A stretch of DNA of 7,129 bases from Gammaproteobacteria bacterium (GTDB lineage: Bacteria; Pseudomonadota; Gammaproteobacteria; Pseudomonadales; Porticoccaceae): positions 1 to 7,129 of the forward strand of contig SBGI01000188.1 of the NCBI GenBank assembly GCA_006227015.1. The letters are read 5' to 3'. The notes below the pieces were generated by a model. That model searched no databases and was not told the DNA's origin. It saw nothing but the letters and a program-made list of their open reading frames with translations. This document shows positions 1-7,129 of the stretch, piece after piece; the stretch's first letter is position 1, and every line of letters begins with the position of its first letter. Position numbers and translations under genes: made by a program.

Positions 1-350
1 AGGCTCAGGGTGCCGGTGCCGATCAGCTCCTGCAGGGTCTGGGCTTCTTTATAGTGGTAATCCTGATCAAACCGGGCGATGGCTCTCAGGTGGTGGTGGC
101 GGGTGCAGTCCGTCATGATCGTCGAGAGGGGGCCGCTGCCCTGTGCCTGAAGTGTCAGGACACCATCAAATTTCAGCGTTGCGCTTAGCAGGCCAACAGC
201 CGCCATAAACTCCCCCAGCAATTGTTTGATGGGTGCCGGGTAGTCGGCGTTGGACAGCACACGTTGATAGCTGTCTTGCAGGGTCAGTATCTCGCCGCGA
301 ATATCTGAATGCTCAAAGATAAAGCGTTGTAACTGATCGGCGTGACTCAT
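1..350 (-). CDS. hslO: Hsp33 redox-regulated molecular chaperone, N-terminal part (3' end outside the window)
   Basis: Hsp33 is a cytoplasmic holdase chaperone activated by oxidation plus unfolding stress; it binds unfolding proteins and passes them to the DnaK system. Only the first 116 codons are present, because the gene runs off the left edge. The start reads MSHADQLQRFIFEHSDIRGE and is followed by the family features DYPAPIKQLLGE, a helix ending in SATLKFDG and LTLQAQGSGPLSTIM, which match the N-terminal substrate-binding domain of Hsp33. The C-terminal zinc-binding cysteines (CxC and CxxC in the family) would lie outside the window and cannot be checked. The ATG at 350 is well supported by an AGGGAGG ribosome-binding site 7 bases upstream (358-364) and by agreement with the E. 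coli N-terminus. It lies 91 bases downstream of the DUF4124 gene on the same strand, has its own plausible promoter, and could also receive read-through from upstream. Identification is by recalled family sequence. Confidence 0.93.
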   Translation of the reverse strand, partial: MSHADQLQRFIFEHSDIRGEILTLQDSYQRVLSNADYPAPIKQLLGEFMAAVGLLSATLKFDGVLTLQAQGSGPLSTIMTDCTRHHHLRAIARFDQDYHYKEAQTLQELIGTGTLS

Positions 351-376
351 ACTGTGGCCTCCCTAAAAGGGCGGCG

Positions 377-405
377 AATGTAGAGATGTTTTGGGGTTTT
401 GTCCA
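377..405 (-). promoter_or_regulatory. Candidate sigma-70 type promoter for hslO
   Basis: Reading the minus strand, a -35-like TGGACA (400-405, 5 of 6 to consensus) is separated by 17 bases from a -10-like TACATT (377-382, 4 of 6). The predicted transcription start near 370 gives a leader of about 20 bases that includes the strong AGGGAGG ribosome-binding site. hslO is a sigma-32 heat-shock gene in E. coli. Further upstream on the minus strand, CTTGCT followed 12 bases later by CCCCCGA is a partial resemblance to a sigma-32 promoter, but too weak to call. Prediction by eye only. Confidence 0.45.
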
Positions 406-441
406 GAGGTCGGGGGTATTCCGCTTTTAGCAAGGGGCGTG

Positions 442-882
442 TCAGGAGCAGTAGTTGTCGATTTCATGTGCCAGCTTGTCTGCTCGCTGCTGTCTTTCTT
501 CCTCGGTAACAATCACTTCTTTACCTTCCTTGTCGATAAAGGCAACCCGTCCACGCAATACCGATAGCTGGTTTCTTGCCTGTTGGCAGGCTTGTTGTCG
601 GTTTGCTTCCTGCTGCTGTTGCTTGGCCTGCTGCTGCAATCGATAGTTTTTTTCTTCCGGAGTTTCGCCAGCAAAGACCTGTTTTAGTTTGTCCGTTTCC
701 GATGTGCTGGAATCACTGTTGAGTGGACGCAGCTGGTCGGAAATGTCTTTGCTGCTGGCAGAGTTTTCCGGCGGCTTGTCGGAGTAGTGGATCTTGCCGT
801 TGGCATCTTTCCACTGGTATATCTCGCTGAATGACATCAGCGGCAAGGCCAGCCATAAAGTACAAAGTATTTTGCGGATCAT
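442..882 (-). CDS. Small secreted DUF4124-domain protein
   Basis: The 146-residue product begins with a basic MIRK and a hydrophobic stretch (about residues 5-18, LCTLWLALPLMS) that looks like a Sec signal peptide, so it is probably periplasmic. The mature N-terminus, IYQWKDANGKIHYSDKPP (about residues 21-38), is the signature of DUF4124, a short beta-rich domain common in proteobacterial exported proteins with no established function. A Ser-rich linker (about 41-62) and a glutamine-rich, probably coiled-coil helix follow (about 75-102, including QQQAKQQQQEANRQQ). A charged tail ends in NYCS. If the Sec route is right, two cysteines (about 99 and 145) could form a disulfide. The ATG overlaps the hslR stop as ATGA (879-882), and AAGGAG inside the hslR end serves as ribosome-binding site, so the two genes are probably translationally coupled. 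No terminator is visible after its stop. The function is unknown. Confidence 0.85.
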   Translation of the reverse strand: MIRKILCTLWLALPLMSFSEIYQWKDANGKIHYSDKPPENSASSKDISDQLRPLNSDSSTSETDKLKQVFAGETPEEKNYRLQQQAKQQQQEANRQQACQQARNQLSVLRGRVAFIDKEGKEVIVTEEERQQRADKLAHEIDNYCS

Positions 883-1277
883 AGGTTCTGCTCCTTGAAA
901 CGATGAATCTGCCGACGTTCTTTTTTGCTGGGGCGATGATCCGGGGAGGGGCGCAGAAGGTTGGCTGCCTTGCGCTCCTCTGCCCGTTTCTCACGCTGAG
1001 CGATACTGTCCTCGGTTTCCCGGTAAAGTTGAGCCGCCTCGCTGGCGCCACGCCGTTGCTCTGACAGGTTCTCTATGATCACGGTCTTTTCATCCCAGCC
1101 CTGTCGTATTACCAAATGTATGCCCGTCGATACTTCTTTGCTGGGTTTGGCCCGCTGTCCGTCAATGTGCACCTTGCCGCCTTCAATGGCCGCCTTTGCC
1201 AGAGCACGGGTCTTGAAGAAACGCGCTGCCCAGAGCCATTTGTCCAGGCGGACTTTTTCCTGACTCCGGTCAACCAT
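879..1277 (-). CDS. hslR: Hsp15, S4-domain ribosome-associated heat shock protein
   Basis: Hsp15 binds free 50S subunits that still carry a nascent chain with tRNA, and helps recycle aborted translation complexes. The 132-residue product carries the S4 RNA-binding motif near its start (VRLDKWLWAARFFKTRALAK, about 9-28, then IEGGKVHIDGQRAKPSK). The Hsp15-specific region SEQRRGASEAAQLYRET and a strongly basic C-terminal tail (DHRPSKKERRQIHRFK) complete the family pattern. Length matches E. coli Hsp15 (about 133 residues). The start at 1277 places nine residues before RLDKW, as in E. coli. In-frame alternatives at 1292 (ATG) and 1295 (TTG) would add five or six residues and also lack a good ribosome-binding site. 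From 1277 the gene overlaps the end of yrfG by 8 bases, and its stop overlaps the DUF4124 start by 4, so it sits in the middle of a coupled run. Confidence 0.93.
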   Translation of the reverse strand: MVDRSQEKVRLDKWLWAARFFKTRALAKAAIEGGKVHIDGQRAKPSKEVSTGIHLVIRQGWDEKTVIIENLSEQRRGASEAAQLYRETEDSIAQREKRAEERKAANLLRPSPDHRPSKKERRQIHRFKEQNL

Positions 1278-1929
1278 GGGGGAGAATCTCATCAAAATGT
1301 TGAATGCTGGTAAAGCCGTTGATTTGGCGGATCTGTTGTTTGCTGTCTGGCTGACTGATACCCAGCAGGTGGCCGATGCCGTAACGGGCGGCAGCTTTTA
1401 ACACTTCTAGAGAGTCATCGATAAAGAGAGTTCTCTGCGGGTCGAAATGTTGCTGCTGTTTGAGCGCATGCCAAAAGTCGGGCGATTCTTTTGGGTGGCC
1501 AAACTGGTGGGAGGTATAGATATGATCGAGTAACGGGCCAATGCCGGTCAGGGAGAGTTTGAGCTCTAGGCTTTTGGGGTGTGCATTGGTGATCAGTACC
1601 CGTTGCGTGCCATCTTGACCCAGCTGGGTCAGGAATTCCTGAACGAAAGGCCTCTCAACGATAAGATGTTCAACCTCCTCTTTCAGCTTGCGGATATCGA
1701 TGCCAAGTTCTTCTGACCAGAATTCCAGGCAGTACCAATCCAGCGTACCGCGTTTCTCATTAAAGCGATTGTGCAGGTCCGTGGTGGCCTTGTCGGGACA
1801 AATGCCATGATGCTCGGCATATCGCTGAGGCAGGTGTGTCAACCAGAAATAGTTGTCAAAGTGCAGGTCCAGCAGGGTGCCGTCCATATCGAGCAGCACG
1901 GTATCAATGTTAGTCCAGTCGATCTTCAC
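1270..1929 (-). CDS. yrfG: HAD-superfamily GMP/IMP nucleotidase, YrfG type
   Basis: This is a cytoplasmic 5'-nucleotidase-like hydrolase; E. coli YrfG is known for activity on GMP and IMP. In the 219-residue product the HAD motifs are all present: motif I DMDGT at 14-18 (nucleophile Asp14, acid/base Asp16), motif II ITNA around 113-116, the motif III lysine in GHPKE (about 147), and motif IV FIDDS (Asp171/Asp172). The stretch LDLHFDNYFW after motif I and DWYCLEFWSEELGIDI in the cap are close to E. coli YrfG. The GTG at 1929 was chosen because it yields VKIDWTNIDTVLLDMDGT, ending at the same N-terminal position as E. coli. The frame stays open upstream to 2184, but that part is antisense to nudE and has no family similarity. 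No ribosome-binding site precedes the GTG, which is odd. It is the first gene of the yrfG-hslR-DUF4124 run and is divergent from nudE. Confidence 0.9.
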   Translation of the reverse strand: MKIDWTNIDTVLLDMDGTLLDLHFDNYFWLTHLPQRYAEHHGICPDKATTDLHNRFNEKRGTLDWYCLEFWSEELGIDIRKLKEEVEHLIVERPFVQEFLTQLGQDGTQRVLITNAHPKSLELKLSLTGIGPLLDHIYTSHQFGHPKESPDFWHALKQQQHFDPQRTLFIDDSLEVLKAAARYGIGHLLGISQPDSKQQIRQINGFTSIQHFDEILPHG

Positions 1930-1932
1930 AGT

Positions 1933-1938
1933 TATAAT
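1933..1938 (+). promoter_or_regulatory. Candidate -10 element in the nudE/yrfG divergent gap
   Basis: A perfect TATAAT lies in the 21-base gap between the divergent nudE and yrfG starts. No good -35 hexamer sits 16-18 bases upstream (the sequence there is close to TTAGTC). If used rightwards, transcription would begin near 1945, only about 6 bases before the preferred nudE ATG at 1951, leaving its GGAAAG out of the message. In that case nudE might start at the ATG at 1969, or its message might be nearly leaderless. The element is AT-rich and close to a palindrome, so direction is uncertain. Low confidence. Confidence 0.3.
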
Positions 1939-1950
1939 GGAAAGCCGCAG

Positions 1951-2550
1951 ATGAGTGATGGTTCCAGTATGCCCACAAAACCCCGGATATTGAAGCGTCA
2001 GGCCACGGCTGAAACAGCCTTGTTTCGTGTGGAGCAGTTGCAGTTGGAGTTTGCCAACAGGCAGCGCAGAACCTATGAGCGTTTGATGCGGCCTGGTCGG
2101 GGTGCGGTGTTGATGGTCCCCATGTTGGACGCTGAAACCGTCCTGTTGGTAAGAGAATATGGGACGGGGATAGAGGATTACCATCTGTCACTGCCGAAAG
2201 GCGCCATAGATGCCGGGGAAAGTGCCCTTGAGGCTGCCAACCGGGAGCTGATGGAAGAGGTAGGATATGGGGCTCGACAGCTGGAAGTGATCAAGCGTTT
2301 GACGTTGTCGCCAGCCTATATGGAACACGATATACAGGTAGTGCTGGCAGAAGGGCTATATGAAAAACGCTTGCCCGGCGATGAGCCCGAACCTATTGAA
2401 GTAATTCCCTGGTCAATCAACAACCTGCCAGCGCTGGCAGCACGGGATGATGTCAGTGAGGGCCGGGCGCTGGCGGCACTTTATATGGTTCGGGATCTAT
2501 TGATTGCAAGGGGATGTGAAGACGTGTCGGCGAAGTGTGATGAAAGCTAG
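1951..2550 (+). CDS. nudE: ADP compounds hydrolase, NudE-type Nudix hydrolase
   Basis: NudE hydrolyses ADP-linked compounds such as ADP-ribose, NADH and Ap3A, releasing AMP. The 199-residue product contains a complete Nudix box at about 84-106, with G-x5-E (GAIDAGE), RELMEEVG and the metal-binding EE pair. NudE-specific surroundings include YERLMRP near residue 42, LLVREYGTGIEDYHLSLPKG just before the box, LSPAYMEHDIQVVLAEGLY after it, and LPGDEPEPIEVIPW (about 141-154), which all parallel E. coli NudE. The start at 1951 (MSDGSSMPTKPRIL) has a weak GGAAAG upstream. An ATG at 1969 in the same frame is possible and gives a protein six residues shorter; family alignment does not decide between them. 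It overlaps cysQ by 11 bases, forming a two-gene operon. Beside mrcA and yrfG, its position resembles that in E. coli. Confidence 0.92.
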   Translation: MSDGSSMPTKPRILKRQATAETALFRVEQLQLEFANRQRRTYERLMRPGRGAVLMVPMLDAETVLLVREYGTGIEDYHLSLPKGAIDAGESALEAANRELMEEVGYGARQLEVIKRLTLSPAYMEHDIQVVLAEGLYEKRLPGDEPEPIEVIPWSINNLPALAARDDVSEGRALAALYMVRDLLIARGCEDVSAKCDES

Positions 2551-3406
2551 CCTCCCTCTTGGTAGTGAGCTGCTGGATCAGGTCATGGACCTGGCAGTTA
2601 TGGCCGGGGAAGCCATAATGCCTTTTTATATCAGAGTGGGAGATTTGAGAGTTGATGTAAAAAAAGATCACTCTCCTGTCACCGAGGCTGACAGGGCGGC
2701 TGACCACCTTTTGCAATCGCAGCTGCCCTCGTTGCTGGGCTTGCCAGTTCTTTCCGAAGAAACGCTGATCCCCTCCTATGATGTGCGGTCTTTATGGGAG
2801 CATTACTGGCTGGTGGACCCCCTGGATGGTACCCGGGAGTTTCTTTCCGGAAATGGTGAGTTTACGGTCAATATTGCCTTGATTTCGAACGGGCAGCCTG
2901 TTCTGGGTGTGGTGTATGTGCCGGCCTCGGGGGTGGGTTATGGCGGCTTGGTGGGTTGTGGTGCCTTTCGGTATGAGTGTGATAATCCCCGCGCAATCAA
3001 GCCCGATGAAATAAAGGTGCGAACCATGGCTGAGCGTGAGGAGAAAGGCGAACCGCTCACTCTGGTGGCCAGCCGCCGCCATGGTTCGGAGCGGGCTTCC
3101 AGGTTGGGCGACGCATTGTCGGCACATTTCGGTGAGACTGTGGTGAAGCCGGTAGGAAGTTCGCTCAAACATTGCCTTATCGCAGAAGGCAAGGCGGACC
3201 TGTGTCCGCATTTTTGGCCAACCTCTGAGTGGGATACGGCAGCAGGTCAGGCAGTGGTTGAAGCCGCGGGTGGGCAGCTTGTGGATACCAGTTTTAACCC
3301 CTTGCGGTATAACAGTAAAACTTCTCTGCTAAATCCGAGTTTTTATGTCATCGCCGATCGTCACTTCGACTGGAAGCACTGGCTGGCCACTATGGGTCTA
3401 GAATAA
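2540..3406 (+). CDS. cysQ: 3'(2'),5'-bisphosphate nucleotidase CysQ
   Basis: CysQ removes the 3'-phosphate from 3'-phosphoadenosine 5'-phosphate (PAP), giving AMP, and so relieves PAP inhibition of sulfate assimilation and RNA-degrading enzymes. The 288-residue product belongs to the Mg2+-dependent, lithium-sensitive inositol monophosphatase fold. Visible signatures are HSPVTEADRAAD (about 44-55), the metal ligands LSEE (71-74), the core motif WLVDPLDGTREF (90-101), GNGEFTVNIAL, VGSSLKHCLIAEGKAD, and the second signature WDTAAGQAVVEAAGG (231-245). The ATG at 2540 puts LLDQVMDLA where E. coli CysQ has its N-terminal LDQVCQLA. The frame remains open upstream to a TTG at 2504, but that part lies within nudE. 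There is no strong ribosome-binding site, so translation probably couples to nudE, whose stop falls 11 bases inside. Its 3' end overlaps the convergent mrcA by 9 bases. Confidence 0.94.
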   Translation: MKASLPLGSELLDQVMDLAVMAGEAIMPFYIRVGDLRVDVKKDHSPVTEADRAADHLLQSQLPSLLGLPVLSEETLIPSYDVRSLWEHYWLVDPLDGTREFLSGNGEFTVNIALISNGQPVLGVVYVPASGVGYGGLVGCGAFRYECDNPRAIKPDEIKVRTMAEREEKGEPLTLVASRRHGSERASRLGDALSAHFGETVVKPVGSSLKHCLIAEGKADLCPHFWPTSEWDTAAGQAVVEAAGGQLVDTSFNPLRYNSKTSLLNPSFYVIADRHFDWKHWLATMGLE

Positions 3407-5857
3407 ATCTTCTGGACGGGGGTCTCCCGAGTTTCCTGAAGTATTTCCGCGTGAGTGGGTTTCGGCCATGGGAGGGACATCTTCCTTTCGGAATATTTCA
3501 AAAATGGCATTGCGGTGCTCGGGTCCGACACTCAAGCCGTTTTCCGGATCTATCCTGGCCATAACAATCCCTTCCGGTTGAGGGCGAATGAACTGGGGTT
3601 TGCCGGCGAGAGCCGTTTTCATAAAGTCTATCCAGATAGGCAATGCCGCAGAGCCGCCGTATTCGTTACGTCCCAACATCTGGTTTTCATCAAATCCGAC
3701 CCAGGTTGTTGTCACGATATGTGTACTGTAGCCCGAGAACCAGGCATCCCTGGGACCATTGGTGGTGCCCGTTTTACCTGCAATGTCAGCGCGCTTGAGA
3801 ACAAGTGCCTTTCGCCCGGTGCCTTTGCGGATGACGTCCTTGAGTATCGAGTCAATGATAAAGGCCGTTCTCTCATCAATAATTCTTGGTGCTTCTGGAG
3901 CCGGGGGTGTCTGAGGAGTTGTTGAGGTTTCCGTCAATGTGTCGGAGGGTGTTTCTGCACCCTCTCCATCAAGAAGGTTTTCTTCGTTATGAGCTGCACT
4001 ATTATTCACCTGGCCACATTCACGGCACACCGTTAGAGGGGCTGCCTGGTAGAGAATGTTGCCTTCGCTATCCTCTACGCGCTCAATCAGAAACGGCTCT
4101 ATACGATAGCCGCCGTTTGCGAAACTGGCATAGCCCGTGGCTATTTTCAGGGGGGTGACTGCATGGCTGCCCAGCGCCAGGGAAAGGTCATGGGGTAATT
4201 GAGACGGATCAAAGCCAAAGCGCTCCAGGCCTGTCAGGGCTCGGTTAATGCCAAGTGCCCGGAGGATGCGAATCGAAATAAGATTGCGGGATAAATAGAG
4301 TGCCTGACGTAAGCGTGTGGGGCCATAAAATTTCCCGCTGTCATTCTCCGGCCGCCAACTGCTTTCCAGAAGGTCATCTTCAAATACTACTGGTGCATCA
4401 TTGATGATACTGGCTGGGGTAAAGCCATTCTCCAAAGCCGTGGTGTAGATAAAAGGTTTAAAGTTTGAGCCGGGTTGCCTTTCTGCCTGTGTCACACGAT
4501 TAAAGTGGCTCTGTTGGAAATCAAAGCCGCCCACCATTGCTTTTAATGCTCCGTTATCAGGGTCAAGTGCAGCCAGAGCGGCCTGTGCTTTGGGAAGCTG
4601 GCCCAGGTGCCAGCTATCTGCATGTTGTTGCACTCTGATCAGGTCGCCTTTGGCAAAAATGTCCTGAGCGCTTTTAATGGGTGCGGAACGACTGTTTGGA
4701 CTGTTGAATTTGCGGAGGCCCTCAAGTCCCTGGTTCCAGAGAATCTCCACCTGTTCCTGATCTGAAAGTTGAACAAGCAGCGATTTATCTTTTGCTTCAA
4801 CGACGACAGCGGGTATCAGTCCGCCCAGTGTCGGGGTTTCCTTGAGCACGCTTTTCCATTGATCTTCCTTGAGTTGTCTCTTTTCTGGCCCCCGGTAACC
4901 ATGGCGGCTGTCATAGGCAATTAATCCAGTCTGCACGGCTTTTTGTGCAGTTTGCTGGAGCTTGCTGTCGACAGTGGTATAGACACGGTAGCCGTCGGTA
5001 TAGGCGGCTGTCCCCACCATATCCAGTATTTCGAGCCGGGCCATCTCCGCGACATAGGGTGCATCCAGCTGGCTGGTATAGCCGTGGTAGCTTGCGCTCA
5101 CTGGTTCATTGACGGCTGAGGTGTAGGTGTCCTCATCGATATAATCCAGGGTAAGCATCCGCTTCAAAATCCAGTTTCGACGGATCAGTGCCCGATTCGG
5201 ATTGGCTAGGGGGTTGTAGGCAGAGGGCGCTTTTGGCAAGCCTGCAATCATAGCCAGTTGTGCGAGATTGAGGTCGTGGATGTGCTTGCCGTAATAGACT
5301 TGAGCTGCAGCTTCAATGCCGTAGGCTCTGTTGCCTTGATATATCTTGTTGGCATACAGCGTCAGTATTTCATTTTTTGTGAGCTCATCCTCAATTCTCA
5401 GTGCCAGAAGTATTTCATTAAATTTGCGTGTAAAAGTCTGTTTGTGCGTGAGGAAGAAGTTTCTCGCCACCTGCATGGTAATGGTGCTGCCGCCAGTTTT
5501 TATTTCTCCCGAGGTCATTAATTGCGACGCGGCACGGAGAAGGCCGTTGATATCCACGCCGGAATGGGTATAAAAGCGGTCGTCTTCGGCAGAAAGCAGG
5601 GCGTGAATGTAGGGTTGGGGGATTTGGTCAAAGGTGACCGGGTTTCTTCTCATCTCACCAAATTCACCGATAAGTTGTGAATCTTGTGAATAGATTCTCA
5701 AAGGTGTTTGCAGTTTTATCTCTCTGAGGCTTTCAACTGATGGTAATTTGGGGCTAAGGTATAAATACAAACTGCCTGTGACAATAAGGCTGCCACCGGC
5801 CGCACAGACAAGCAACCAGATTAAAAGGCTTGCGAATTTGAAGATGGGGTGTGTCAT
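3398..5857 (-). CDS. mrcA: Penicillin-binding protein 1A, bifunctional peptidoglycan glycosyltransferase/transpeptidase
   Basis: This class A PBP, also called ponA, polymerises lipid II into glycan strands and cross-links them in the periplasm. The 819-residue product is close to the family length (E. coli 850). It has a cytoplasmic start, one membrane anchor (about 10-33), and a GT51 domain with the catalytic EDDRF (Glu91), GGSTITMQ (122-129), RKFNEILLALRIE (second Glu near 148) and LYANKIYQGNRAYG. An OB-like insert follows (about 315-425). The transpeptidase has SNFK (Ser464/Lys467), SRN (523-525) and KTGTT (695-699). An acidic, Thr/Pro-rich low-complexity loop (about 633-657) sits inside the transpeptidase region, just after a C-x2-C pair (Cys611, Cys614). 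The C-terminus, EDLF, resembles the E. coli end, ELF. The ATG at 5857 lacks a clear ribosome-binding site but gives a natural N-terminus. It is divergent from pilM, as in many gammaproteobacteria. Confidence 0.96.
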   Translation of the reverse strand: MTHPIFKFASLLIWLLVCAAGGSLIVTGSLYLYLSPKLPSVESLREIKLQTPLRIYSQDSQLIGEFGEMRRNPVTFDQIPQPYIHALLSAEDDRFYTHSGVDINGLLRAASQLMTSGEIKTGGSTITMQVARNFFLTHKQTFTRKFNEILLALRIEDELTKNEILTLYANKIYQGNRAYGIEAAAQVYYGKHIHDLNLAQLAMIAGLPKAPSAYNPLANPNRALIRRNWILKRMLTLDYIDEDTYTSAVNEPVSASYHGYTSQLDAPYVAEMARLEILDMVGTAAYTDGYRVYTTVDSKLQQTAQKAVQTGLIAYDSRHGYRGPEKRQLKEDQWKSVLKETPTLGGLIPAVVVEAKDKSLLVQLSDQEQVEILWNQGLEGLRKFNSPNSRSAPIKSAQDIFAKGDLIRVQQHADSWHLGQLPKAQAALAALDPDNGALKAMVGGFDFQQSHFNRVTQAERQPGSNFKPFIYTTALENGFTPASIINDAPVVFEDDLLESSWRPENDSGKFYGPTRLRQALYLSRNLISIRILRALGINRALTGLERFGFDPSQLPHDLSLALGSHAVTPLKIATGYASFANGGYRIEPFLIERVEDSEGNILYQAAPLTVCRECGQVNNSAAHNEENLLDGEGAETPSDTLTETSTTPQTPPAPEAPRIIDERTAFIIDSILKDVIRKGTGRKALVLKRADIAGKTGTTNGPRDAWFSGYSTHIVTTTWVGFDENQMLGRNEYGGSAALPIWIDFMKTALAGKPQFIRPQPEGIVMARIDPENGLSVGPEHRNAIFEIFRKEDVPPMAETHSRGNTSGNSGDPRPEDLF

Positions 5858-5885
5858 GTTGAAGCCGTTTTGAAATCAGCGTGAT

Positions 5886-5891
5886 ATTATA
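5886..5891 (-). promoter_or_regulatory. Candidate -10 element for mrcA
   Basis: On the minus strand this reads TATAAT, a perfect -10 hexamer, 28 bases upstream of the mrcA ATG. A start near 5879 would leave a leader of roughly 20 bases. The -35 region (about 5908-5915) is poor, with no good TTGACA match and no extended -10 TG, so an activator or a weak basal level would be needed. Predicted by eye. Confidence 0.4.
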
Positions 5892-5917
5892 GAGTTAAAG
5901 GAACAGCGATACACTAC

Positions 5918-5945
5918 TTGCAAACTTGCGGAAAATAGTTAAAGT
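5918..5945 (+). promoter_or_regulatory. Candidate promoter for the pilM operon
   Basis: TTGCAA (5918-5923, 4 of 6 to the -35 consensus) is followed after 16 bases by TAAAGT (5940-5945, 4 of 6 to the -10 consensus). Transcription would start near 5952, giving a leader of about 38 bases that contains AGGGAA (5972-5977) as ribosome-binding site, 12 bases before the pilM ATG. That spacing is slightly long. No sigma-54 GG/GC pair was seen. The match is modest and other placements are possible. Confidence 0.3.
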
Positions 5946-5968
5946 TCTCTGTTAGTTGCTTTGCGTAA

Positions 5969-7057
<1,089 letters not shown>

Positions 7058-7058
7058 T

Positions 7059-7129
7059 ATGGCCAAGATTAACCTCCTTCCCTGGCGCGAAGCTTATCGC
7101 GCCGAGAAGAAAAAGGAATTTATTACGCT
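7059..7129 (+). CDS. pilN: Type IV pilus assembly protein PilN, N-terminal fragment
   Basis: Only 23 codons are present before the right edge, beginning MAKINLLPWREAYRAEKKK. The INLLPWR tail is the conserved cytoplasmic segment of PilN that docks in a groove of PilM; the basic residues after it precede the single membrane helix, which lies outside the window. The ATG is one base after the pilM stop, and GAGGGG at 7042-7047, inside pilM, can serve as ribosome-binding site. The pair is therefore an operon and almost certainly translationally coupled. In the usual order pilO, pilP and pilQ would follow; this cannot be checked here. Confidence 0.93.
   Translation, partial: MAKINLLPWREAYRAEKKKEFIT

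Noticed and set aside
364..430. Possible hairpin between CTAAAAGGGCGG near 364 and CCGCTTTTAG near 421
   Set aside because: The pairing is imperfect, the loop is about 45 bases, and no T-run follows, so it does not support a terminator or structured RNA.
713..1051. Minus-strand open frame of 112 codons spanning the hslR/DUF4124 junction
   Set aside because: It lies out of frame across two better-supported overlapping genes and shows no known domain.
1772..1870. Short direct repeat of GTGCAGGTCC at about 1772 and 1861
   Set aside because: Ten bases repeated once inside yrfG coding sequence, best explained by chance and codon content.
1930..2184. In-frame 85-codon upstream extension of yrfG on the minus strand
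   Set aside because: It is antisense to the nudE coding region, lacks similarity to YrfG family N-termini, and the GTG at 1929 already gives the family's normal start.
3455..4158. Plus-strand open frames (3455-3925 and 3886-4158) within mrcA
   Set aside because: They are antisense shadows of mrcA, which has full family motifs through this region; the translations are Cys/Arg-rich without recognisable domains, and there is no ribosome-binding site.

Overview
The window looks like an ordinary chromosomal stretch of a gammaproteobacterium. The protein sequences read like gammaproteobacterial homologues, base composition is moderate, and genes are packed tightly. The gene content and order resemble the Escherichia coli block hofM-mrcA-nudE-igaA-yrfG-hslR-hslO, as recalled. 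The cysQ-nudE pairing and a pilM that looks like a true type IV pilus gene point towards the Pseudomonas/Cellvibrio/marine gammaproteobacterial side rather than the enterics. No finer placement can be supported from the sequence alone.

Layout from left to right: (1) 1-350, minus: N-terminal part of the redox chaperone Hsp33 (hslO), cut by the window edge. (2) 442-1929, minus: a tightly coupled three-gene run, transcribed right to left, of yrfG (HAD nucleotidase), hslR (Hsp15, ribosome rescue) and a small secreted DUF4124 protein. The junctions overlap by 8 and 4 bases. (3) 1951-3406, plus: nudE (Nudix hydrolase) and cysQ (3'-phosphoadenosine phosphatase), overlapping by 11 bases. Their start is only 21 bases from the divergent yrfG start. 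(4) 3398-5857, minus: mrcA/ponA, a complete class A penicillin-binding protein (PBP1a), whose 3' end overlaps that of cysQ by 9 bases. (5) 5858-5989: divergent promoter region. (6) 5990-7129, plus: pilM and the first 23 codons of pilN, the start of the type IV pilus alignment operon, continuing past the window.

Functional themes: protein and ribosome stress recovery (Hsp33, Hsp15), clean-up of small nucleotides (NudE, CysQ, YrfG), peptidoglycan synthesis (PBP1a), and assembly of a cell-envelope-spanning pilus machine (PilM, PilN). No RNA gene, mobile element, CRISPR array, prophage part or clear intrinsic terminator was seen. No previously undescribed system was found. The points worth a second look concern gene arrangement: the DUF4124 gene coupled to hslR, the convergent overlap of cysQ and mrcA, and the very compact divergent nudE/yrfG start region.
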